Shown here one piece after another: positions 1-7,470 of a stretch of DNA of 12,933 bases (position 1 is the first letter of the stretch; every line of letters begins with the position of its first letter). The translations under genes were made by a program, and so were the position numbers. The stretch is from contig JAGTXZ010000012.1 of assembly GCA_018398575.1 (NCBI GenBank), forward strand, positions 1 to 12,933, given 5' to 3'. Below the pieces are notes generated by a model. That model was given only the letters and a program-made list of their open reading frames with translations. It made no database searches and had not been told where the DNA came from. The stretch comes from Ampelomyces quisqualis (Eukaryota > Ascomycota > Dothideomycetes > Pleosporales > Phaeosphaeriaceae).

Positions 1-410
1 TCTCTATTTATTTAGAGGGCTGTGCAGGTGCTGCTTGAGATTTTAGCAGCCTCTGCAAGAGCGTACAGGCTGTCTCTCTATTTATTTAGGGGGCCTTGCA
101 GGTCGTGCTTGAAAATCTTAGGCAGCTTCTATAGGGGCGTACAGGCTGTCTCTCTATTTATTTAGGGGGTCCTACAGGCGCTGCTTGATATTATAGCAGC
201 TCTTGTAGGGGCGTATAGGCTGTCTCTCTATTTTACTTAAGATTTTGGCAGCCTCTGCAGAGGGGGCGTATAGGCTGTCTCTCTATTTATTTAGAGAGTC
301 CTACAGGCGCTCCTTAATATTATAGCAGCTCTTGCAAGAGCGTATAGGCTGTCTATCTATTTATTTAGGGAGCCTTGCAGGTACTGTATAAAAATCTCTG
401 GTAGGTAATA
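1..410 (+). repeat. IGS tandem array of about 75-bp hairpin-bearing units (upstream copy, cut by window start)
   Basis: Units start near 1, 75, 151, 225, 280 and 354, marked by the recurring phrase TCTCTATTTATTTAG, so the spacing is 74, 76, 74, 55 and 74 bp; the 55-bp unit lacks its first stem half. Most units contain an inverted repeat: in unit 1 GCTGCT (30-35) faces AGCAGC (45-50) around a 9-nt loop, with an outer TGCAG/CTGCA stem; unit 3 has the same inner stem at 180-185/195-200 and outer CCTACA/TGTAGG. The equivalent array at 10926-11500 lies just after the 28S gene, so this is the 3' flank of a preceding rDNA unit. Position after 28S would suit a Pol I terminator or replication-fork-barrier region, but no known terminator box was recognised, so that role is inference. 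Confidence 0.9.
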
Positions 411-411
411 A

Positions 412-513
412 CTAGTAAGTTTAGAGTAGCTAGTAAGTTTAGAGTAGCTAGTAAGTTTAGAGTAGCTAGTAAGTTTAGAGTAGCTAGTAAGTTTAGAGTA
501 GCTAGTAAGTTTA
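412..513 (+). repeat. 18-bp IGS tandem repeat, six copies
   Basis: The unit CTAGTAAGTTTAGAGTAG begins at 412, 430, 448, 466, 484 and 502, the last copy being incomplete. The first five copies are identical, whereas the surrounding spacer is decayed, so the array has been recently expanded or homogenised. The matching array at 11501-11584 has five copies, so copy number differs between adjacent IGS copies. No function is evident. Confidence 0.95.
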
Positions 514-1486
514 AAATAATAGTACTGTTAAAATTAAAGAATTTTTTAACAAAAATTATTCAAAGAATATTAGATTACAACTAAGTATATTTTAGACAGA
601 AGTAAGCTTATATATATACTACTTGTAATGTCTTTGTAAAAATAAAAATAAAAAACTAAGATTTCTAAACTAGAGATTTTTAAAAAAACCTAAAGCCTAT
701 ATCTATTCTATATTAAATTCTAATATAACTAAAGTCTTATCTACTACCTTTTAGTATAAATAGGCTTATCTATAGATAAATAGTTAAGTAATTAGTTTTA
801 GTTTATTTTATTAATAAGCTTTATATTTAAATCTTAGAAAAATAATAGTATTTTAAATATCTTAATTTGCAAACAGAAATAAATAAAAACTTAAAATTTA
901 TAACAAAAGAGTTTTAAAGAAACTTAAGCCTATATCTATACTATATTATAATATAATATAACTAAAATCTTATCTACTACCTCTTAACAAAGATACACTT
1001 AGATAAAGATAAAAAGTTAAGTAAATAGCTCTAGTTTAAAGTCTAAAAAGAATAATACTATTTTTAATAGTTTAATTTGTAAACAAATATAAAAAAAAAC
1101 TATTAACTTTAAAACTAGAGATTTTAAAAAAACTTAAGTAGAGAATACGTCTAGTTACATAGTCTTTTATCTAATATCTATATAACTTAGGCCTAGTTAG
1201 AACTAATATTATACTTCTACTCTAAAAATTGTTTTATAATTAATTCTAAAAAAGGTAACTAGTTAGCCTATACTTAGTAATTATAAATTCCTATATTTAG
1301 TAGTACTAAAGAAGTTACGTAAGCTTCTTTCTTAATTTACCCAAGAAAGCTTTTTATACTTAGTTAGAATAGTTTTTCTCTTTTTAATTATTTCTATTTT
1401 AGGTTGTATCTAGAATAAAATATAGGCCTTAGTAGCTATTTTATTTATAATATCTATTTTTTTAGTTATATATATCCTTAAAGTAG

Positions 1487-1590
1487 CTAGTAGGTTAGAA
1501 GTTACTAGTAAGTCTAAGGTAGCTAGTAAGTTTAAGGTAGCTAGTAAGTTTAGAGTAGCTAAGGTAGCTAGTAGGTTAAGGTAGCTAATA
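1487..1590 (+). repeat. Second, degenerate array of 18-bp-type repeats
   Basis: Variants of the same core (CTAGTAGGTTAGAAGTTA, CTAGTAAGTCTAAGGTAG, CTAGTAAGTTTAAGGTAG) follow one another here, with one shortened unit before 1566. They share CTAGTA-GTTTA with the array at 412-513 but are less uniform, so they look like an older branch of the same repeat. The counterpart is 12568-12678. Confidence 0.8.
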
Positions 1591-1741
1591 GAATAAAAGT
1601 TACTACTATATTTTAGGCTCTTATAAATTTAAAATACCTAGTTAGTTAAAGAAAGCTTTTTATACTTAGTTAGAATAGTTTTCCTCTTTTTAATTATTCT
1701 TATTTTAGCTTATATCTAGAATTTAATATAGGCCTAGGTAG

Positions 1742-1796
1742 CTAGTAAGTATAAAGTTACTAGTACGTTTAGAGTAGGTAGTAGGTTTAAGGTAGC
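1742..1796 (+). repeat. Third, decayed cluster of 18-bp-type repeats
   Basis: Three diverged units (CTAGTAAGTATAAAGTTA, CTAGTACGTTTAGAGTAG, then GTAGTAGGTTTAAGGTAG) continue the 18-bp periodicity. The homologous place downstream is replaced from 12834 by the A/C-only tail, so the cluster is seen only once in the window. Confidence 0.7.
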
Positions 1797-2685
1797 TTTA
1801 GTTAATTATAATAGTACTCTTAATATGTAATTAAGTTAAGTAAATATTAGAAAAAAAATTATAAACTTTATTTTTTCTAGATAGTAGTAATCTTATATCT
1901 TACTATATCTTAATCTAATATTTATAATAACTTATCTACTCTTATATATAGAGACTTATATAAGTATAAAGTATAAAATAGATAATTTTTGTTTATTTAA
2001 TATAAAAGTGTTAGTCTTTTTCCTAAAATTATAAAACTATTCTTATTATTTTAGAATCTTTCTATAAGAATTAAGACAAAAAATTAAATTATTAAATAGT
2101 AGAAATATTTTTAGAGTTATAATATCTCTTATACGTCTAACTGCTATAATATAAAAATATATTACCTTTCTATTAGTAAAAATAAACTTATATTAGTCTT
2201 AGTAAATAGAATAATAAATTCTAGTTTATCTTAAACATAGTACCTATTATATTAGTTAATAAAGAATATTTATAATTACTTTACTATATTCTTATTCTCT
2301 AGTACTTATTAAATACAAATATTAGTAGGCTTTTTAAAGTTATATATATAGAAGTATTACTATATTAGAGTATACTCTTACTACTTTTTTAAACTTATAA
2401 TAAAAATAAGAAAAAGAAAAGAAAATAAAAGACTAATAATTCTTTACAGCAAAGTTAGTATATATATCTAATATTACTAAACCTTAAAATTATACAATTC
2501 TTTACAAGTATTAGAAAGCTTACTTCTACTAAGAAAAAAAAACTATTATTAGTTGTTACTTTCTTCTAGTATAACTTAAGAAAAGAAAGGTATAGATCTA
2601 GAGATTTTAGTATTTCTAGCTTATATAGATACTTAACTTAAACTAGGCTAGATCTAATATACTATAGGTAGAATAAAGATAGTAC

Positions 2686-2750
2686 TAGTATAAAACTTAT
2701 ATAAGTAGCTTTTTTAGTATAAAACTTATATAAGTAGCTTTTTTAGTATA
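2686..2750 (+). repeat. 29-bp direct tandem duplication in IGS
   Basis: A 29-bp unit starting TAGTATAAAACTTATATAAG occurs at 2686-2714 and 2715-2743 without visible differences, followed by seven bases of a third copy. Perfect identity inside otherwise decayed spacer points to a recent slippage or duplication event later than most of the mutation. Confidence 0.85.
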
Positions 2751-2942
2751 GATTCTATTAGTTTCTAGTAAACTTTATATAACACTAGTTAGAGAAAGAT
2801 ATTACTAGCTTCTTAGTTTAGATTATAATTTTCTTTTACTAGATATTATATAATAATTGTAAAAACTAGATATTACTAGATTTTTAGTCTATATTATTTT
2901 TTTCTATACTAGAATTTATATAATATACTATAAATAACGTGT

Positions 2943-3070
2943 TAGCTTTATTAGGTAAGATTATATTATATTATAGTTAAAAACAATATTTTTCTAGTTT
3001 AAAATAGTCCTAGCTTTATTAGCTAAGATTATATTATATTAGAAAAATATATTTCTCTAGTTTAAAATAG
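2943..3070 (+). repeat. 68-bp direct repeat, two diverged copies
   Basis: Copies at 2943-3010 and 3011-3070 both begin TAGCTTTATTA, continue through AAGATTATATTATATTA and end with CTAGTTTAAAATAG. They differ by substitutions and a few indels. Similar but weaker text recurs to about 4320, suggesting the distal IGS was built of units of about 70 bp that are now largely unrecognisable. Confidence 0.75.
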
Positions 3071-3495
3071 AGATAAGTAGCTTAACTAGTCTATATATAA
3101 TTATTATATAGTTAAAATCTATAAAATTCTAGTTTAGAAAAGATATAACAAGCTTTATAGATAATATAATAATAGTTTAGAGTAGAATCTATATTATACT
3201 AGTAGATAATATAAGATTAATATACTAGTTTAGATACTATTATTTTAAAGTAAAATCTTTATTATACTAGTATAGAACTATTCTTTAGTATTTAAAGTAA
3301 ATGTAATAGAGTAAAAACTAAATATTAGTAGCTCTACTTATTTAGACTATACATTATAAAAAAAGATATTAATAATTCTACTTATCTAGATTATCTTAGT
3401 TTGTATTAAAATTTATACTATATTAGTAATAAGAGACGTTAGTAGTTTTACACAAATATATTATACTAGTATTAGTAGTTTAAACATATATATTA

Positions 3496-3567
3496 TATTA
3501 TTTTATAGTTAGAATATAACTTATACTAGTAAGAAATAGATAGTAGTAGCGTTACTTGTCTAGATTA
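3496..3567 (+). repeat. 72-bp IGS repeat, copy A
   Basis: This matches 4239-4310 at a constant offset of 743 bases with about five mismatches in 72 and no gap. Shared core words include TAGAATATAACTTATACTAG followed by TAAGAAATAGA. It is probably a relic of a subrepeat family in the spacer upstream of the transcribed region. Confidence 0.8.
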
Positions 3568-4238
3568 TTATTATCTATATTTAGAGCTACTAGATTTTTT
3601 CTATTTTAAATAAAAAGCTAGTAGGTTATTTAAAACTCTGTTTTCTTATCTAGTATAGTTATATAGAATATTAGTAGGCTTAGAAAAGATATAAGAACGT
3701 AAAGTAGTAATATTAGTTGTAGCTCTAATACTTAGCTCTAACTTTTTAAAATTTATAAGAAGTTTATTTCTATATCTTAGGTAAGAGAAGAATCTTCTAT
3801 TAGTTATATTAAATAGAAGTTTTGTTTTACAAGCTATATATTTCTTTATAAAAGAAAATTTATATTTAGTTTCTACTAATCTCTTGTTCTATATAGTAGA
3901 ATTTTTTTGTTATAGTAAATAAGCTAGTAATACTATTATACATAGAAGAAAAAACTATACTAGTTTTAAAAAGATATAAACAGCTCTACTAGTATAGATC
4001 TAATAATAATATATTATAAATATATATAATTTTAATACAAAGAAAAGTAGCTAGACTAGTATAGATTATAATTAAGATTTTTCTTTAGAGTTTAGGGTAT
4101 ATAAGTACCTTTATAATTTAGATTATACTAGTATAGAATAAGATTTGTAGCTTTATTAGTATAGATAATATTATTCTATTATAGAATATTTCTTCTAGTA
4201 CTAAAATAGTTTATTTGTAGCTTTATTTGTATGTATAA

Positions 4239-4310
4239 TATTATTTTATAGTTAGAATATAACTTATACTAGTAAGAAATAGAAAGTAGTTGCTCTACTT
4301 ATCTAGATTA
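4239..4310 (+). repeat. 72-bp IGS repeat, copy B
   Basis: Second copy of the element at 3496-3567. It ends about 30 bases before the abrupt rise in GC at about 4340, so it marks the end of the AT-saturated spacer and the approach to the presumed Pol I promoter/5' ETS. Confidence 0.8.
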
Positions 4311-4813
4311 TATAATTTTTGGTTAAAATATATTGTTATACAAGTAAAAACCAAGGCAAGTGTAACTCGGCGATCACGGGTTTATGCTTTTAGTAATAGT
4401 GCGCAGGTTGCGCAACCTCTGCACCAAATTTGCTTAACTTCTAAGACCTTTTCTAACACGTTAACCCCGCGCTTACAAAATCAAACCCAAAGGTGTTCAC
4501 ACGTTACATAAGGGGAGCAGAAAAAATCCTAATTACTTTTCTGCAGCCTATCTAAAGAAAAACAGTATAGGCTACCTATACGCTATTTTCAGCAGATTAA
4601 CACGCAAAACAGGCGCTCTTGCTTAGAGGTTTAGGCAGCTTTAGCTGGTCCTTACGCGTTTGCTTCAAGTCTTATACTTGCTTGCCTTGTTTTCTTGTAA
4701 GCTGCTAGCAAAGGCAACTAAGCTGCAATCACAAGGCCTAGGCCTCTCTCTTATAGGTGTTGGTAGCCAAAATTGTTATTGTAGTTGTCCTGTGCCTATT
4801 GTAGGATAGAAGC

Positions 4814-4832
4814 CCTGTTAAATTCTAACAGG
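4814..4832 (+). other. 5' ETS hairpin 1
   Basis: CCTGTTA (4814-4820) and TAACAGG (4826-4832) form a perfect 7-bp stem around a 5-nt loop. It is a plausible pre-rRNA structural element; no specific function is assigned. Confidence 0.6.
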
Positions 4833-4860
4833 CACTACGTAGGGTCTGTAGATTGCTGGC

Positions 4861-4880
4861 TCTGCTATCTACTTAGCAGA
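4861..4880 (+). other. 5' ETS hairpin 2
   Basis: TCTGCTA (4861-4867) and TAGCAGA (4874-4880) form a perfect 7-bp stem around a 6-nt loop, 28 bases after the previous hairpin. Each arm carries a TA step that is a possible RIP product, which could have arisen symmetrically on the two DNA strands. Confidence 0.6.
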
Positions 4881-5175
4881 TCTTAGGAGACAATTACGTT
4901 GTGTATCTGCTTTTAGCGTGTTGCAGCACAGGTTTTCTCCTCCTAAGAGCTGTATGTAGCAGAAATAGATTCTAATAGGAATGTTAGCTATGTCTTGTTG
5001 CAGACTAGCTTTTGGGAAACTTAGTAGGGGCAATTGAATTGGTTGTCTATGCTGTTATTGCTATTAGCTTTGATTGTGTAGCGGCTTAGAGCGCTTTAGT
5101 GTTCTCCTGCCTAGTAAAAGTTAGCTCCTCTTAGGGGGTCTGTCTTAGAGTTCTGGCTCTTTGACTTAAGATAGT

Positions 5176-6973
5176 TACCTAGTTAATTCTGCTAGTAGTT
5201 ATATGCTTGTCTCAAAGATTAAGCTATGCATGTCTAAGTATAAGCAATTATACCGTGAAACTGCGAATAGCTTATTAAATTAGTTATTGTTTATTTGATA
5301 GTACCTTACTACTTAGACAACTATAGTAATTCTAGAGCTAATATATGCTAAAAACCTTAACTTTAGAAGGGGTGTATTTATTAGATAAAAAACCAACGCC
5401 CTTTGGGGCTTCTTGATAATTTATAATAACTTTACAGATCGCATAGCCTTGCGCTAGCGACAGTTTATTTAAATTTCTGCCCTATTAACTTTTGATAGTA
5501 AGGTATTAGCTTACTATAGTTTCAACAGGTAACAGGGAATTAGGGTTTGATTCTAGAGAGGGAGCCTAAGAAACGGCTACTACATCTAAGGAAGGCAGCA
5601 GGCGCGCAAATTACCTAATTCTAACACAGAAAGGTAGTAACAATAAATACTAATACAGGGCTCTTTTGGGTCTTGTAATTGGAATGAGTACAATTTAAAC
5701 CTCTTAACAAGGAACAATTAGAGGGCAAGTCTAGTGCTAGCAGCTGCAGTAATTTTAGCTCTAATAGCGTATATTAAAGTTATTGCAGTTAAAAAGCTTG
5801 TAGTTAAAACTTAGGTCTAGCTGGCAGGTCCGCCTTACCGCGTGTACTTGTCCAGCTAGGCCTTCCTTCTGGAGAACCTTATGCCCTTTACTAGGCGTGT
5901 TAGGGACCAGGACTTTTACTTTAAAAAAATTAGAGTGTTTAAAGCAGGCCTTTGCTTAAATACGTTAGCATGAAATAATAGAATAGGACGTGCAGTCCTA
6001 TTTTGTTGGTTTCTAAGACTGCTGTAATAATTAATAGAGATAGTTAGGGGCATTAGTATTCAATTGTTAGAGGTAAAATTCTTAGATTTATTAAAGACTA
6101 ACTACTGCGAAAGCATTTGCCAAGGATGTTTTTATTAATTAGTGAACGAAAGTTAGGAGATTAAAGACAATCAGATACTGTTGTAGTCTTAACTGTAAAC
6201 TATGCTAACTAGGGATTAGGCGATGTTCTTTTTCTGACTCGCTTGGCACCTTACAAGAAATCAAAGTTTTTGGGTTCTAGGGGGAGTATGGTTGCAAGGC
6301 TGAAACTTAAAGAAATTAACAGAAGGGCACTACTAGGCGTAGAGCCTGCAGCTTAATTTGACTTAACACAGGAAAACTTACTAGGTCCAGATGAAATAAG
6401 GATTAACAGATTGAGAGCTCTTTCTTGATTTTTCAGGTAGTAGTGCATAGCTGTTCTTAGTTAGTGGAGTAATTTGTCTGCTTAATTGTAATAACAAACA
6501 AGACCTTAACCTGCTAAATAGCTAGGCTAGCTTTGGCTGGTTGCTAGCTTCTTAGAGGGACTATTAGCTTAAGCTAATAAAAGTTTAAGGCAATAACAGG
6601 TCTGTAATGCCCTTAGATGTTCTGGGCTGCACGCGCGCTACACTAACAGAGCCAACAAGTTCTTTACCTTAGCTAAAAGGTCTAGGCAATCTTGTTAAAC
6701 TCTGTTGTGCTAGGGATAGAGCATTGCAATTATTGCTCTTTAACAAGAAATGCCTAGTAAGCGCGTGTTATCAGCATGCGTTAATTACGTCCCTGCCCTT
6801 TGTACACACTGCCTGTTGCTACTACTAATTGAATGGCTTAGTAAGGCCTTTGGACTGGCTTAAAAAGGTTGGCAACAACTATCCTAAGCTGGAAAGTTTG
6901 TTAAACTTAGTTATTTAGAGGAAGTAAAAGTTGTAACAAGGTTTTTGTAGGTAAACCTGCAGAAGGATTATTA
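5176..6973 (+). rRNA. 18S small-subunit rRNA, full length but RIP-mutated (probable pseudogene)
   Basis: The 5' end TACCTAGTTAATTCTGCTAG corresponds to the universal TACCTGGTTGATCCTGCCAG, and the 3' end at GGATTATTA to GGATCATTA. The length of about 1798 nt is normal for an ascomycete and no group I intron is seen. Conserved blocks are collinear throughout, including the V4 text near 5821-5880 and the 3' end around 6800. Differences from the expected sequence are almost all C-to-T or G-to-A, both kinds present, mostly yielding TA. Three fall in the 530 loop (5738, 5745, 5748) and three in the decoding centre (6810, 6814, 6817), positions nearly invariant in life. In an intact array this RNA is the core of the 40S subunit; this copy is unlikely to be usable. 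Confidence 0.95.
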
Positions 6974-7163
6974 CATTTAGTAGCTTGCTACTGCTAAGAG
7001 GGTCTGTTAGGCTGTATAGTATTGCTACTAACAAGCAGTATAATCCTCTAAGTTAACCCTTGTCTTTTGCGTACCTACGTTTCCTTAGCAGGTATAACCT
7101 GCTAGCTGGACAAAATTAAAACCCTTGAATATTTAATTAGTGTCTGAGAAACTTAATAATTAC
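6974..7163 (+). other. Internal transcribed spacer 1 (ITS1)
   Basis: 190 nt between the 18S and 5.8S ends. The segment CCCTTGTCTTTTGCGTACC near 7058 and the following ACGTTTCCT resemble Pleosporales ITS1. Two hairpins stand out: AGTAGC/GCTACT at 6979-6992, and TAGCAGGT (7086-7093) with ACCTGCTA (7097-7104), a perfect 8-bp stem with a 3-nt loop. The spacer is removed during pre-rRNA processing in a functional unit. Confidence 0.9.
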
Positions 7164-7320
7164 AACTTTTAACAACAGATCTCTTGGTTCTGGCATTAAT
7201 AAAGAACGCAGCGAAATGCGATAAGTAGTGTAAATTGCAGAATTCAGTAAATTATTAAATCTTTGAACGCACATTGCGCCCCTTAGTATTCTATAGGGCA
7301 TGCCTGTTTAAGCGTTATTT
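7164..7320 (+). rRNA. 5.8S rRNA, full length but RIP-mutated (probable pseudogene)
   Basis: It starts AACTTTTAACAACAGATCTC and ends near AGCGTTATTT, 157 nt, the usual fungal length. Compared with the nearly invariant ascomycete sequence I count about 16 differences, all transitions of C-to-T or G-to-A type and most giving TA, for example TTAATA at 7196-7201 where TCGATG is expected, and TTAA at 7308-7311 where TTCGA is expected. The core AAGAACGCAGCGAAATGCG is intact. 5.8S pairs with the 28S 5' end in the 60S subunit. So many changes in so constrained a gene argue strongly against function. Exact ends are good to a few bases. Confidence 0.95.
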
Positions 7321-7470
7321 GTACTCTTAAGCTCTGCTTAGTGTTAGGTGTTTGTCTATGCTTTTGCTTAGACTTACCTCAAAGCAATTGGCAGCTAGTG
7401 TTTTAGCATAGAAGCGCAGCACATCTTGCACTTCTAGTCTTAAACACTAGCTTCTAGTAAGTCCCTTTAC
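7321..7470 (+). other. Internal transcribed spacer 2 (ITS2)
   Basis: 150 nt between 5.8S and 28S. The run GCTCTGCTTAGTGTTAGGTG and the later CTCAAAGCAATTGGCAGC are close to Pleosporales ITS2. Folding features survive: GTCTA (7354-7358) with TAGAC (7369-7373), flanked by AGGT/ACCT, fits helix II; GCTAGTGTTT (7394-7403) with AAACACTAGC (7442-7451), a perfect 10-bp stem, fits the base of helix III. Stem preservation despite mutation is discussed as a finding. Confidence 0.9.

Larger units (their letters stand above)
514..4340 (+). other. AT-saturated rDNA intergenic spacer (heavily RIP-mutated)
   Basis: This 3.8-kb stretch is almost entirely A and T with scattered TAG and CTAG words; CA and TG dinucleotides are strongly depleted (about four in the 290 bases after 1141). 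No convincing reading frame, tRNA or 5S gene is visible. It contains decayed repeats, listed separately. The first 1.2 kb is repeated nearly identically in the downstream IGS. The composition is what is expected when RIP converts CpA to TpA on both strands until few targets remain. An rDNA replication origin may lie here, as in other fungal IGS, but nothing in the sequence identifies one. Confidence 0.9.
4340..5175 (+). other. Presumed rDNA promoter region and 5' external transcribed spacer
   Basis: Base composition changes sharply at about 4340: the next few hundred bases contain normal numbers of CA, TG, CG and GC words, unlike the spacer before it. The stretch runs directly into the 18S 5' end at 5176, so it should hold the Pol I start site and the 5' ETS. 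Fungal Pol I promoters are poorly conserved and I cannot place the start. Short frames here (for example 4290-4511) have no protein character. Two strong hairpins are listed separately. Confidence 0.65.

Noticed and set aside
1..410. CRISPR-like array
   Set aside because: The repeats are about 75 bp, imperfect, contiguous without unique spacers, and lie next to 28S in a eukaryotic rDNA unit; no cas genes are present.
514..4340. A 5S rRNA gene or tRNA in the spacer
   Set aside because: No 5S internal control region or cloverleaf was recognised on either strand; in many filamentous ascomycetes 5S genes are dispersed. A heavily mutated copy could be missed.
514..4340. Mitochondrial or plasmid origin suggested by extreme AT content
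   Set aside because: The spacer is continuous with nuclear-type 18S-ITS-5.8S-ITS-28S and repeats after 28S, so it is the nuclear rDNA spacer.
4290..4511. 73-codon open frame on the + strand
   Set aside because: It straddles the spacer/ETS boundary, has no recognisable domain or codon bias, and lies in DNA that becomes rRNA transcript leader; it is a chance frame.
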